From Rhodothermaceae bacterium bin80 (GTDB lineage: Bacteria > Bacteroidota > Rhodothermia > Rhodothermales > Bin80), in NCBI GenBank assembly GCA_002238805.1, contig MPNB01000028.1, positions 1 through 41,320 on the forward strand: a DNA stretch of 41,320 bases. Direction: 5' to 3'. The stretch's first letter is position 1. Each line of letters opens with the position of its first letter. A program made the translations under genes and the position numbers. The notes beneath the pieces were generated by a model that was given only the letters and a program-made list of their open reading frames with translations, did not search any database and had not been told where the DNA came from. Positions 28,201-36,004 of the stretch are shown here, one piece after another.

Positions 28201-28222
28201 GGATAAGCCAAACAGGTTCCAC
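22211..28222 (-). CDS. giant helical-repeat protein with two PIN-like nuclease segments
   Basis: This 2003-residue uninterrupted ORF starts with GTG (plus 28220-28222). Residues 1-170 form a helical cap with an FLDAFYAAIDQTDSRELDRDL segment and a coiled coil (RSEIRERIDRIENQV), like the effector-associated N-termini of bacterial conflict proteins. About 190-880 is TPR/helical repeat (for example EFEAWALIGLGRRTEAIDCF, RAFDLLAQAYELQPDPNIAQ). Two PIN-like stretches follow: one with FLDHTAIL (D929), IIEELRRDL (E962/E963) and YDALYVTDL (D1028/D1034); one with IVFDEYSILDWI (D1099) and LWADDRFYSLL...GTG (D1212/D1213). The rest is helical. No Walker A motif is seen. The layout resembles the TPR-PIN (GreAB-C-associated) family of conflict systems; that link is inference. 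Restriction-helicase debris lies just upstream. Confidence 0.7.
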   Translation of the reverse strand: MEPVWLIPFLIRLATRCGEKAIKAALMKSIEKLLGKPLNELEQEVDQAIEDARSVFHDSYGDCYGASGSTFIDREANTKKLLRSTFPRGKRLAATNLDLRGFDGAPDVPEKATTTFLDAFYAAIDQTDSRELDRDLSLQDATRERSEIRERIDRIENQVHLIGAQVGGSDPKLDAALNEKILPDPIRVAIAEPDLKELSKLMEMGQAKDALAYAERHIETIDAALEKDADPEIRCAEVLRTHRQRLLFAAASAISWQGDIEAGRAFWWRARDLGPIDSKWHKQAAITLFNVGLKDELRHFVGKMDQESEVYRKIAAPCLAHLEKDWPKVDGLLADARSADQILQRVEALLHIIDFQDTEAVKLTAGLLDQTDGDTVLPVVNLIRAQLTLDLLKRVVREYTPLDYDRRTLIDNLVHRIHLALETTESDSLFRAQVLGCLSMAAALLRDDKLEEQFNSGIEALPEDIRSSVFPLYDSRSTPDKIHLLQSEGHFDVNRVAILKAELYQSSVLPEDVESELYEVLFASGDKQQRMCATLFLVQHLRRTNRTEEAQRLIDTAPLQPADHWFVRAENLPAGKTPLDLVDEVKAFPLDVDVIERLARFTLSTVTFTSPEDSQPDKTNLKRADEAVRWTTQLVEVLPSRSSRLRYAWALYAARNYEELLKISRDLDPVYAEQAAEFEAWALIGLGRRTEAIDCFVSASVTYPESVRFVVHAARFLLIENRPEEAANLLEPHITAGSQDPEILLFYAQSIHNQAPSSQDHASRAFDLLAQAYELQPDPNIAQRAWETARAAGREQDAKRFFDAMTAEMPVKVVVTEDDFSQAMHEAGENRGVLIEGGLEYLTKMVQKDRKRSEFLGGLLHAHALSYVDFFQHSGRSWELWTYWTQGFEQRSYKDQISPGEFSVLAEWPSLRPRYDQYHDTEGIQLFLDHTAILTLGVLGPKTAEQILTALETCYVHVGIIEELRRDLTRIEGHLRDGNAVPYVKAAHFLRQRSDAVVTYSGEIEAEAPDDPDLGPWRIDLGVAIRYDALYVTDLDNSESWPEGLNSLRISSAILLASLNDAGEVTADGAMDAAKKHPHAFEGWSTATPRPIPEAIVFDEYSILDWIDTGLANVLGNRVKVGPWAWIRISEESGRQEAMELAHERLKYTRRVLQAALDEGILVEIEANGNTSTLEDANDKPSEEALLIREFWSGALKSLRTAQSHGLQLWADDRFYSLLLRFGGPRNMGTGVNAIRDPFVDWAEAMPPISTAELLDQLSSAGSLSSIMAQDAAAKLFLQGYRMAPPLLLAHTLRQYPVSGQLTPPFQKLARTITEVPHYLTETFNDLYGNRDGFIRMAAMRMAERLIVGVWEAEGLSDDQRCTLADAFLEAVERVFKEASPKATESQYDRTRIVFWRKIASGLQMIPTQEGHRFKLGYTALCWLGKAIAQQTEQREDIVRLLEDNVLDLLKNILRASNDGAEEYLPQSIGSALVPAFIPLTGTDLINTLDPLMRRTFGMLTRLPRNGRISKFYHPTADRDGTSLKISEEENEGAAAEALRRAATGDSKCAQFIWGTDLVFTYTRSAPEEWIDEGFPIDQQVATDVRCSLFALLWDGPPGLRENIVRLLVYHLSVIDPALAYHILLIEDDLLSDDAEKAQEANDRLGVELLRSGYCDIQRNLVHAVQRFSQYDTDAFSQFIGWIGEDAARALVNHPSKPKVWQIGPLLVPRAHLLGRALLSDRFDDSTAILKCVEQLISANDNRKEENADLPSLTEWLADKAFLAEIAGDPFDAAWALRAVLLVLSRMDQDPELKINGRVVKISDWATNYIALALAPNVSQPSEIEQRMIARRRLASAALLLATFTCSGYKHREAYSQGEDPWAIWLEQVWLLATKFQVALIGLHGGVANAAEAATEAVLELELESSDVPVIDAFDPFAFGSDGDDIGVALTLTAMLKVVRQLSEVNKHPIWWTNTIHSLVEELANVDSDKILPSDEKLGNRFGLVAPLRVRILAQQLTMSFIS

Positions 28223-28272
28223 AAAAATTGAGATAGTTCGGGTGGAAAATATATGTAAATACTGGCGCGGAT

Positions 28273-28365
28273 TTATTTCATCGACTGCTTAGGCTTAAGC
28301 AACTCGCCCACCAGTTCAATCGGTGACTTGTCCCCATATCTGGGGTTAGGAGACGGGGCGCTCAT
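28273..28365 (-). CDS. short ORF upstream of the giant gene, function unknown
   Basis: ATG at 28365 (minus) gives 30 residues (APSPNPRYGDKSPIELVGEL in the middle), ending 50 bp before the giant gene's start on the same strand. The frame stays open upstream to about 28503, so this may instead be the tail of a longer broken ORF. It has no recognisable domain. Its position suggests co-transcription with the giant gene. It could be a genuine small partner or debris. Confidence 0.3.
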   Translation of the reverse strand: MSAPSPNPRYGDKSPIELVGELLKPKQSMK

Positions 28366-28465
28366 GATCTCGTCGAATTTCCCGGTGATGGATTTAGAGT
28401 CCTTTGAGCAGTTTCCAAATTCCGAGCATGGGATTTCGAACGGGTTTTTTTGTTCATTCTGATAT

Positions 28466-28693
28466 TTATACAGACTTGTGATTCTCAGAAAACTGCATAC
28501 CATTCAAACGCGCTTCCCAATTGTCTTCGTCCACAACCTTGAATCGTACCACCCTACCGCGCATCTTAGATGCAAATGTAGCCCAGTCAATTTTTTGGTC
28601 GTGCTGGTTACAAATGTCAAAAACCGACCGCTTGGACTCGGTATCCTCCGAGTCAGTCAAATGAATTCCCTTGGTTTCGACCATCAACACTAC
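28466..28693 (-). pseudogene. C-terminal fragment of a restriction-helicase (Res/type III-like) protein
   Basis: The minus-strand stretch LMVETKGIHLTDSEDTESKR, then VFDICNQH and VVRFKVVDEDNWEARL, resembles the C-terminus of DEAD/DEAH restriction subunits (type III Res and relatives). There, an h-h-E-T-K-G motif forms part of the PD-(D/E)xK nuclease and is followed by a D/N-E-D-T-x-x-K-R stretch. Everything upstream of this (helicase domains) is missing, and the fragment is fused in frame to IS1595 transposase debris. It is a dead remnant, but it suggests that the giant gene's neighbourhood once carried a restriction or defence system. Confidence 0.6.
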
Positions 28694-29046
28694 ATGAATC
28701 CGATGCAATATGAACCAAGTCATTCTCTGAGTGACGCTAAGATTGTAGTGCAACTCACGGAGGAGACTCCCTCGGACTCGTGACCTCCAGATAGATGGCA
28801 GTCGCCCCGTGTAGTAAAGATACCCTACTACTCTTAATCGCAGCATCTGACTTCGCGCTAAAGATACGGTTACGGCTACAAATACAGCGCGATAAGAAAT
28901 CGTCTTGTGCGTTCCTCCGTGCGTATTCGTACCCTTGCAACGCGGGCATATGACATCTCCGTCTGAACACCTTGTGGATTCAAACCATTGTGTGCCGCCG
29001 CTGTGTCGGGGAACAGGTTCATGAACTGAGCAAGAGTTAATCCCAT
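28694..29046 (-). pseudogene. IS1595-family transposase remnant, N-terminal half
   Basis: From ATG 29046 (minus), MGLTLAQFMNLFPDTAAA matches the N-terminus of IS1595 transposases. After frame changes, SRCICSRNRIFSAKSDAAIK (the second zinc-knuckle region) and LLRELHYNLSVTQRMTWFIL continue it; compare the intact copy at 37874 (SSMKLHRDIGVRQATAWFIL). The DDE catalytic half is absent, and the remnant ends abruptly in the restriction-helicase fragment. At least two frameshifts are required, so it is inactive. It is a different, more diverged element than the intact one downstream. Confidence 0.75.
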
Positions 29047-29085
29047 CTGTGTGAGTGGCCAGGCACGGGCTGGAGCATTTGAATT

Positions 29086-29110
29086 CTCCTGTTTGATTGC
29101 AGGAGCTTTT
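29086..29110 (+). terminator. weak hairpin with short T-run
   Basis: CTCCTG (29086-29091) pairs with CAGGAG (29100-29105), with TTTT at 29107-29110. It sits in debris upstream of the IS1595 remnant. Its role is uncertain. Confidence 0.3.
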
Positions 29111-29363
29111 ATACGGTTACTCCTGCAGGGACTCACTCAGCGATTTAGCCCCTTTTTTTGCCGCTTCCAGGAATGTCCGGGGAGATGATTGATTGTTATG
29201 TTCTCTCATGGATACTTTCCAATTATATCAGAGTGCATCATTGATTTGGCGAAGATTCGAAAATTATCGTAGTTGCTGCATCTGGGCTGGCAGAAGAAGT
29301 GGCAGGTGATGCCTGCTCGGCCAGATTCAAATACCAATTGCATCCGCAACATGGGAAATCCCT

Positions 29364-31175
29364 TCAGGGTGTGCCATTGCAAGTTCTCACCTGTGGATTC
29401 AGATCTAGTACAACCGAGCGTTCGACTGTGTCTCCCAACGTATTATCGGTCACCCTTACGGTAATGGCTACCGTGTGGAAGGTCCGCCAGTCTGAAACAT
29501 CCAGAATTATGTGCTCACGCACAGTACTCGACTCTGATTCATGCTCAGTAGAAGTAGCGATCGCTGCTTCTTGCGGGTCGTCCATATTTCGAACTTCATA
29601 GCTGACGGTATAGCTTGTGCGCTCATCCTCGTTGAAGCGAAGGAAATAGGCTTCAAAATAAATCCCCAGGGGATCTTCCGGGGTCCAATGCGTTGCAGCA
29701 ACGGGCATCTTTTCGTCAGGCAGACCTTCGTCATTGAGTGCTGTCAGGAGAATATCACTCATTTCCAAGACCTGTCCTAGACCGTTGAGAGCAGGAATTG
29801 AGTCAAGTGTTTGTACGCCAACCCCAAGTATCGCAGAGGGCTGTGGGTTTCCTGAAGCATTGGGTTGAGTCCAGGCATGATTCCACTGCAATGCAAGATT
29901 AATGCTGCCCTGAATTCCTCGGGTGACCCAGGTATGTACGGGGAGTACTGAATCTACCCCGTCCGGTAAATAGTATTGACGAAGTCGCAGATTCGCCGGA
30001 GCGAAGTTGGCTTTTCGGGTTACCAGATAAGCGGTCAGCAGAAAATCTTCCGATTGTTCTGCTCCCTTCCGTTGCAGCGATCGAATTTTTTGACGATCCG
30101 GCTGCAGAGATCTTGCATTAAATGTCCATGATACATTCAAACGCGTAGTCCCATCGGGTTCAAGAAAACGAGCCCATCGTAAACACGGATGAAGTGAGAT
30201 TGCTGATCCCAAGACCTGCGTAGCAGATATTGGAACCTCCCTGCTTCGAGAGTCCTGATGAAAGTCATGCAATACCTTTCCATCCTGCAGGAGCTGCTTG
30301 GTAAAGGAATAAGGGCTAGTCCCGTCAGAGGAGGCGATAGAAGCATAGTTGCTCACGGTATCGTACAGAGTGCCGTAGTGTTCATGATCCGCCGAAAGCT
30401 GTCGGTATATTTCTTCCAGCCATCTCAGAAGTATGGGGGCCTCTTCCCGACTCGTGCGGATTTGGGTTGGCAGCAGGTCATCCACTGCTGCTATTTCATA
30501 TCCCCGACGGTTCGACTTTTTGACAAAAAAATAGTGAACATACTCGTTTATGTGGCGGTATACCCAAAATTCGTTTCGCGCCAGCGTATGGCGAACCGGA
30601 CGCAGGTGTAAACCCGCATTTCTGAGTTTAACTTCCGAGCGTTGTCCTGGCATTCCCAATCTTAAAAAGATTTCTCCACGTTCATCAACTCTCAATGGGC
30701 TGCGTTCAAGGGCAAAGTTGTGAAGTGCATGGTAGGCCCGCGACAGATGCTCGACCATACGTTCGTTCACAAAGGTGGCCGGAATAGGATCTTGCTGATG
30801 CCACCACTGCTCCAATATTGCTACATCAGCAAGTCCACCCGTGCCCTCTTGAAGTGCACTTAGAGCCGCACGTACTGGACTGGTTGGGGGCACAACAAGA
30901 TCAAGCAAGCGCAAGTGCCACACAAGCTCTTCCGTCATCTGTTGCTCCGAGGCCTGCTGGAGTAAGCTGAGGTACATCTCAGCAGCATCCACGTAGCGGG
31001 ACGCGTCTCTCTCATCAAAGATGCGCTTGAGCTCCGATGAAGGTTGTGCCACAGCATTTGCACTGCAAACCACAGACAGTACTATTGAGGCTGCTAAGGA
31101 AAGATTCCAGTACTTGTGGGTAATACTGCTTCTGGAATAGCAATGACGGAGTCTAGTGAATTTTGTGCTTAACAT
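29364..31175 (-). CDS. secreted GWxTD-domain-type protein
   Basis: This 603-residue protein has a signal peptide: a long n-region, then LSLAASIVLSVVCSANAVA with cleavage before QPSSE. A GWxTD-type domain lies at about 130-230. It has LEQWWHQQDPIPATFVNERM (family pattern FW-x-RDP-P-T-x-NE), RAYHALHNFA, then RVDERGEIFLRLGMPGQRSE (family TDRG-x-h-y-h-x-x-G-x-P) and NEFWVYRHINEYVHYFFV. The exact GWxTD pentapeptide is not conserved here. The rest looks like beta-rich exported domains (LDVSDWRTFHTVAITVRV near the end). Such proteins are typical of Bacteroidota/FCB bacteria and their role is unknown. It is divergent from the epimerase gene, with a shared 105-bp promoter region. Confidence 0.65.
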   Translation of the reverse strand: MLSTKFTRLRHCYSRSSITHKYWNLSLAASIVLSVVCSANAVAQPSSELKRIFDERDASRYVDAAEMYLSLLQQASEQQMTEELVWHLRLLDLVVPPTSPVRAALSALQEGTGGLADVAILEQWWHQQDPIPATFVNERMVEHLSRAYHALHNFALERSPLRVDERGEIFLRLGMPGQRSEVKLRNAGLHLRPVRHTLARNEFWVYRHINEYVHYFFVKKSNRRGYEIAAVDDLLPTQIRTSREEAPILLRWLEEIYRQLSADHEHYGTLYDTVSNYASIASSDGTSPYSFTKQLLQDGKVLHDFHQDSRSREVPISATQVLGSAISLHPCLRWARFLEPDGTTRLNVSWTFNARSLQPDRQKIRSLQRKGAEQSEDFLLTAYLVTRKANFAPANLRLRQYYLPDGVDSVLPVHTWVTRGIQGSINLALQWNHAWTQPNASGNPQPSAILGVGVQTLDSIPALNGLGQVLEMSDILLTALNDEGLPDEKMPVAATHWTPEDPLGIYFEAYFLRFNEDERTSYTVSYEVRNMDDPQEAAIATSTEHESESSTVREHIILDVSDWRTFHTVAITVRVTDNTLGDTVERSVVLDLNPQVRTCNGTP

Positions 31176-31280
31176 TCGAGGTTGTACCTGTCAGTTCGAG
31201 AAAGTCACGTCAGACTCAATGGTTCGGATATTTTGATGGTGCAAGACATCAGTTTAATAAGAATTTAATTTAGTTTTCAT

Positions 31281-32213
31281 ATGAAGGTACTCGTTACAGG
31301 CGGTGCGGGATTCATTGGCTCTCATGTTGTCGATGCCTTGGTCCTTAAAGGACACACTGTCGAAGTGCTGGATGACCTCTCGGGTGGCTTTCGGGAGAAT
31401 GTGCCCCGTTCAGTAAAACTCCATACCTTAGACGTTCGATCGATAGATGCGGCGTCTCTCATGAAAAATAACGGGTATACTACACTGGTTCATCATGCCG
31501 CACAAATGGATGTCCGCCGCAGTGTTGCTGATCCCGCCTTCGATGTTCAGGTTAATGTATTGGGTCTCATCAATCTTATGGAGGCAGGCAAGGACAGCGG
31601 ACTGGAAAAAGTTGTATTTGCCTCCACCGGTGGGGCAATCTATGGTGAACCGGAAGCCGGCCCTCAAAAAGAAACACATACACAGCAACCAGTTTCGCCA
31701 TATGGTATAAGCAAGCTGACTTGCGAGAAGTTGTTGCATTTCTACTTTTGCGAATATGGAATACCGTATGTCGCACTCAGATATGGAAATGTTTATGGTC
31801 CTCGTCAGAATGCGCACGGTGAGGCGGGAGTGATTGCAATTTTTGCTCAGAAATTATTGGCAGGACATCGGGTTACCATCCACGGTGATGGGCTCCAGAC
31901 ACGTGATTATGTCTATGTAGGTGATGTGGCTCGCGCAAATCTCGCTGCGATCAACTTCACCGGTAACCCATCGGCATTCAATATTGGAACCGGCATCGAA
32001 ACCGATGTTGTAACCCTCCATCAAAAGCTTAAACAAGCCATCGGTCTTGAACAGCCTGCAACACATGGTCCTGGAAAATCTGGAGAGCAACGTCGAAGCG
32101 TATTGGATTGTACCAAGGCTTTGCATGATCTTGTCTGGAAACCGGAAGTGAATCTGGACGACGGTCTCAAGCGAACCGTTGACTGGTTTGCTTCCTCGAG
32201 AATGCCAGACTGA
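31281..32213 (+). CDS. NAD-dependent sugar-nucleotide epimerase/dehydratase (GalE-like)
   Basis: This is a 310-residue extended short-chain dehydrogenase of the UDP-sugar epimerase group. The NAD-binding motif is GGAGFIG (7-13, in VTGGAGFIGSHVVDALV). The cofactor-ribose Asp region is EVLDDLSGG, and STGGAIYGE with Y141-x3-K145 (PYGISKLTCEK) supplies the catalytic set. Downstream, RYGNVYGPRQ and GDGLQTRDYVYVGDVARA are typical. The activity is probably 4-epimerisation of a UDP-sugar for envelope polysaccharides; the substrate is not determinable. Its stop overlaps the scpA start by one base, so it is in one operon with scpA-scpB. Confidence 0.9.
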   Translation: MKVLVTGGAGFIGSHVVDALVLKGHTVEVLDDLSGGFRENVPRSVKLHTLDVRSIDAASLMKNNGYTTLVHHAAQMDVRRSVADPAFDVQVNVLGLINLMEAGKDSGLEKVVFASTGGAIYGEPEAGPQKETHTQQPVSPYGISKLTCEKLLHFYFCEYGIPYVALRYGNVYGPRQNAHGEAGVIAIFAQKLLAGHRVTIHGDGLQTRDYVYVGDVARANLAAINFTGNPSAFNIGTGIETDVVTLHQKLKQAIGLEQPATHGPGKSGEQRRSVLDCTKALHDLVWKPEVNLDDGLKRTVDWFASSRMPD

Positions 32214-32941
32214 TGTACAGAATACAACTACAGGATTTTGAGGGCCCGCTCGATCTTCTCCTGCTCCTGATTAACAGGAATGAAATTGACATTTTTGATA
32301 TTCCTATTGCTCAGATCACAAATGAGTATCTCTCCTATGTGGAGCTTATAGAAGCCATCGATCTGGACGGCGTAGCAGAGTTCATCTATTTCGCCGCATT
32401 ACTCATCAGCATTAAGGCCCGCATGCTTCTTCCGAACCCAGAGGAGGATGAAGAGGGGGAACCGATTGACCCACGTCACGAAATTGTTGAGCGGATATTG
32501 GAGTATGTGCAGTACAAAAATGCTGCTGAAACACTCGACGAGCAATTCGAGCAACGCTCATTATTGTTTACCAGAGGGCAAGCATCTGCGCCTGTTCAAT
32601 CAATGATGCCTGAGAAGGAGATCTTGGTCAAAAGAACGGTATTTGACCTGATTGATACGCTAAGGGATGTACTCGAGAATGCTTCAGAAGAACCAACTAT
32701 CACGATTGCACCACAAAAACGCTCAATCGAAGAACAGTGCGAGTACATACGCAATGCTATATTTGCTCAGGAGCAGGTCAGTTTCAGCGCTATGGTCATG
32801 GGGAAAACGAGATATTTTATAGTTATAACCTTTTTGGCTGCACTGGAAATGGCATATTCTGGAGAGGTTTTTGTGTCGAGCGGTCCTGACGGGGAAGATT
32901 TCGTGATTGAGCGGGCAACAGGTCAAACATTCGTGGGATGA
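32213..32941 (+). CDS. scpA: segregation and condensation protein A
   Basis: ScpA is the kleisin that bridges SMC heads in the SMC-ScpAB condensin. The 242-residue protein starts with the conserved RIQLQDFEGPLDLLLLLI, followed by NEIDIFDIPIAQITNEYLSY and DLDGVAEFIYFAALLISIKARMLL, the SMC-neck-binding helices. The middle is acidic and the C-terminal winged helix includes QVSFSAMVMGKTRYFIVITF and LAALEMA. The start overlaps the epimerase stop, and the end overlaps scpB by 4 bp. No smc gene is in the window. Confidence 0.95.
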   Translation: MYRIQLQDFEGPLDLLLLLINRNEIDIFDIPIAQITNEYLSYVELIEAIDLDGVAEFIYFAALLISIKARMLLPNPEEDEEGEPIDPRHEIVERILEYVQYKNAAETLDEQFEQRSLLFTRGQASAPVQSMMPEKEILVKRTVFDLIDTLRDVLENASEEPTITIAPQKRSIEEQCEYIRNAIFAQEQVSFSAMVMGKTRYFIVITFLAALEMAYSGEVFVSSGPDGEDFVIERATGQTFVG

Positions 32942-33600
32942 ATCAGAAAGAACTCGACAGATCCGTTACATTGCCCATGGTCCTGGAGGCCTTGGCGTTT
33001 GCTACAGATACCCCCGTTAGTGCAAAGGAGGTTTGTCGTGTATATGCCGAGGTGATCGGTGAAGCGTCTCCGCCGAGTGAGGAAATCGTTGATGAAGCAT
33101 TCAAAGCTCTGAATGACTCTTACGAAATTGAGGGGCACACAATGCGAATCCAGCATTGGGCTGGTGGGTTACGCATGACCACCACGGAATCAGTCGCCCC
33201 ATTCCTCGAGGCTTTTTTTCGACGTGAACGGAGGCGTCACTTAACTAAGCCACTGATGGAAACACTGGCAATTGTCGCCTATAAGCAGCCAGCAACGAAA
33301 GCCGAGATTAACGCCGTTCGAGGGGTGGATTCAGGATATGCACTTCGAAAACTACTTGAACTCAATCTTCTGGCAATCTTCGGACGCGCAGATATTATTG
33401 GACGCCCCATGTTGTACGCAACGACCGATCGATTCCTAGAAGAATTTGGACTAAAGAATTTGGATGAACTGCCGAACCTGCGTCAGGCGGAAGAGTTACT
33501 AGGGGATACTGCATTCAATGAAGAACGTACGCGTCTTTTAATGGCCAAGGGCCTCGACATGGGTGATGGCGACCCTTCCAGCCCTACATCCGAATCGTAA
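32938..33600 (+). CDS. scpB: segregation and condensation protein B
   Basis: ScpB dimers bind the ScpA linker in the condensin complex. The 220-residue protein has the two winged-helix domains: the first (VLEALAFATDTPVSAKEVCR) and the second with the family motif ETLAIVAYKQPATKAEINAVRGVDSG. It ends with RADIIGRPMLYATTDRFLEEFGL and LDELPNL. The ATGA overlap with scpA implies coupled translation. A clear intrinsic terminator begins 12 bp after the stop. Confidence 0.95.
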   Translation: MNQKELDRSVTLPMVLEALAFATDTPVSAKEVCRVYAEVIGEASPPSEEIVDEAFKALNDSYEIEGHTMRIQHWAGGLRMTTTESVAPFLEAFFRRERRRHLTKPLMETLAIVAYKQPATKAEINAVRGVDSGYALRKLLELNLLAIFGRADIIGRPMLYATTDRFLEEFGLKNLDELPNLRQAEELLGDTAFNEERTRLLMAKGLDMGDGDPSSPTSES

Positions 33601-33612
33601 GTCTAAACTTAG

Positions 33613-33637
33613 GCACAGCGTGTAGCTGTGCTTTTTT
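33613..33637 (+). terminator. intrinsic terminator after scpB
   Basis: GCACAGC (33613-33619) pairs perfectly with GCTGTGC (33625-33631) around a 5-nt loop, followed by six Ts (33632-33637). rluB starts 12 bp later, so there may be read-through or a separate promoter. Confidence 0.88.
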
Positions 33638-33649
33638 GCTAAAGAGCCA

Positions 33650-34414
33650 ATGGCACGCCCCCGAGCGACCAAACCTCCAAAGGAAAGACTAGAGTCTGGA
33701 CGACTTAATCGCTACATCGCACGTGCAGGAGTTTGTTCGCGCAGAAAAGCAGATGGTCTGATTGAAAGCGGTCAAGTACAGGTAAATGGTCGGAAAGTCC
33801 ATGAATTCTGGTATCAGGTTAATAAGGGAGATGAGGTTAGTGTGAACGGAAAAATTATCTCTCCCCGAGAATTTTTGTACGTGTTGCTAAATAAGCCAAA
33901 GGATACGATCACTACGGCAAAAGATGAGCGGGGACGCAAAACGGTGCTGGATTTGGTAAAGATTGATGGAGGAACTGATGGCCTGTTCCCGGTGGGGAGA
34001 CTTGATCGCAATACGACTGGTGTATTGTTCTTAACGACGGATGGTGATCTAGGTCACCGGTTGATGCATCCCAGTTTTCAGATTCCAAAGCAGTACACCG
34101 CGCGGACAAAGGAACCGGTTCGGCCGGATCAACTTGATCAGCTCCGGCGTGGAATCACTCTGGAAGATGGACCGGCTGCTTTTGACCAGGTCGTATATGT
34201 ACAACCGGGTAACCCCTTTGAAATAGGTATTGAGTTGCACGAAGGGAGAAATCGTCAGATTCGGCGAATGTTTGATGTACTTAACCACAAAATTGTTGCT
34301 TTGGAGCGTATATCATATGCTGGGCTAACAACTCGTCGGTTGCGACGAGGAAGATGGCGTCAGCTTAACAAAAACGAGATTCGCAAACTACACCGCTTGA
34401 TAGGTCGTCGATAA
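33650..34414 (+). CDS. rluB: 23S rRNA pseudouridine synthase, RluB/RsuA family
   Basis: This 254-residue synthase has an N-terminal S4 RNA-binding domain ([20 protein letters not shown], then [10 protein letters not shown]). The catalytic domain has the active-site Asp in [20 protein letters not shown] (D119), [19 protein letters not shown] and the [17 protein letters not shown] motif. The length and the [18 protein letters not shown] segment fit RluB (pseudouridine 2605 of 23S rRNA) better than RsuA or RluF, though the exact target is inferred. The N-terminal extension is basic ([16 protein letters not shown]). It is followed by guaB after 22 bp. Confidence 0.88.
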   Translation: MARPRATKPPKERLESGRLNRYIARAGVCSRRKADGLIESGQVQVNGRKVHEFWYQVNKGDEVSVNGKIISPREFLYVLLNKPKDTITTAKDERGRKTVLDLVKIDGGTDGLFPVGRLDRNTTGVLFLTTDGDLGHRLMHPSFQIPKQYTARTKEPVRPDQLDQLRRGITLEDGPAAFDQVVYVQPGNPFEIGIELHEGRNRQIRRMFDVLNHKIVALERISYAGLTTRRLRRGRWRQLNKNEIRKLHRLIGRR

Positions 34415-34436
34415 CCAGCTACAATACAATCCCCAG

Positions 34437-35936
34437 ATGAAAGACTCACTTGGATTGAAACGCATTCTTGCAGATAAAATCAAGCGTGAAGGGCTGACGT
34501 ATGATGACGTGTTACTTGTGCCGGGGCGATCAAGTGTCATGCCCCGGGATGTCAGCATTGAAACACGATTGACCCGAAAAATAAAGCTGAACATACCGTT
34601 GCTTTCGGCAGCCATGGATACGGTAACGGAGGCGCGGCTTGCAATCGCGATGGCACGCGAGGGTGGGGTTGGTGTTTTGCACAAGAACATGTCCGTGGAG
34701 GATCAGTCTGCACAGGCACGGAGAGTCAAGCGTTCCGAAAGTGGAATGATTCTTGATCCAATAACACTTGAAGTGAGCTGCACAGTAGGCGATGCACGCA
34801 CTCTCATGGCGCGCTATTCTATTGGAGGCATTCCCGTTGTGGATAGTGCACAACGTCTGGCAGGGATAATCACTAATCGGGACCTGCGATTCCAAGAGAA
34901 TAATCAGACACCGGTAAGAGATGTTATGACACCTACACCACTTCATACTGCACCAGTGGGTACAACGCTCGAACAAGCCGAAGCAATCCTCCAAGAATAT
35001 AAGATCGAAAAGCTGCCAGTAGTAGATGATGAAGGACACTTAAAAGGTCTGATCACCTTCAAGGACATAGAAAAGAAAAGACGCCACCCCTTTGCGTGCA
35101 AGGATTCCCATGGGCGTCTGCGTGTGGGAGCCGCAGTAGGAGTTTCAGGGGATTTGCATGAGCGTGTGAGTGCACTTATGGAATCAGAGGTGGACTTTGT
35201 TGTTGTAGATACGGCTCATGGACACTCCGAGGGTGTGCTCAAAGCGGTAGAAACTTTGAAGTCGAATCACGGCAATCTGCAGATTCTTGCGGGAAACGTG
35301 GCTACAAAAGGGGGCACAGAGGACTTGATTGCAGCAGGAGCAGACGGTATTAAGACAGGCATTGGTCCAGGTTCAATTTGCACAACCAGAGTGGTTGCAG
35401 GAGTAGGTGTACCCCAGCTAACAGCAGTGCTTGAGTGTGCTGCGGCCGCTAAGCCGCATGATATTCCGATAGTGGCCGATGGAGGCATAAAGCAGACCGG
35501 GGACATTCCGAAAGCACTAGCAGCAGGTGCACATAGTATTATGATCGGAAGTCTTTTTGCAGCTGTTGATGAAAGCCCCGGTGAGACCATCATCTACGAG
35601 GGACGCAAGTTCAAGTCTTATCGAGGGATGGGCTCTCTGGGAGCAATGAAAGAGGGAAGCAAGGACCGATATTTCCAGGATGCAGAGGATGACATCAAGA
35701 AGCTAGTACCGGAGGGGATTGAGGGTAGAGTTCCCTACAGTGGACATTTGAGCGAGGTGATCTACCAAATGATGGGTGGGTTAAGAGCCGCTATGGGATA
35801 CTGTGGCTGCAAGGATCTGGAAGATTTCAGGAAAAGGGCCGAGTTCGTGAGAATTACATCCAGCGGGATTCGTGAGAGCCATCCACACAGCGTGCATATC
35901 ACCAAGGAAGCTCCAAATTACAGCTATCGCAGATAG
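34437..35936 (+). CDS. guaB: inosine-5'-monophosphate dehydrogenase
   Basis: IMPDH oxidises IMP to XMP, the committed step of GMP synthesis. The 499-residue protein has the TIM-barrel start [20 protein letters not shown], two CBS domains inserted at about 100-225 ([40 protein letters not shown]), and then the catalytic loop [15 protein letters not shown] with the nucleophilic Cys at about 315. It also has [30 protein letters not shown] and the mobile flap with RVPYSG. All catalytic elements are intact. Purine feedback through the CBS domains is known in the family. Confidence 0.97.
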   Translation: MKDSLGLKRILADKIKREGLTYDDVLLVPGRSSVMPRDVSIETRLTRKIKLNIPLLSAAMDTVTEARLAIAMAREGGVGVLHKNMSVEDQSAQARRVKRSESGMILDPITLEVSCTVGDARTLMARYSIGGIPVVDSAQRLAGIITNRDLRFQENNQTPVRDVMTPTPLHTAPVGTTLEQAEAILQEYKIEKLPVVDDEGHLKGLITFKDIEKKRRHPFACKDSHGRLRVGAAVGVSGDLHERVSALMESEVDFVVVDTAHGHSEGVLKAVETLKSNHGNLQILAGNVATKGGTEDLIAAGADGIKTGIGPGSICTTRVVAGVGVPQLTAVLECAAAAKPHDIPIVADGGIKQTGDIPKALAAGAHSIMIGSLFAAVDESPGETIIYEGRKFKSYRGMGSLGAMKEGSKDRYFQDAEDDIKKLVPEGIEGRVPYSGHLSEVIYQMMGGLRAAMGYCGCKDLEDFRKRAEFVRITSSGIRESHPHSVHITKEAPNYSYRR

Positions 35937-36004
35937 CCAGACATCGTCGCAGCGTCATCCCATCTAAGTCCTTGCAGCGTTACCAGGCTGCTCCTGCCGT
36001 AACC

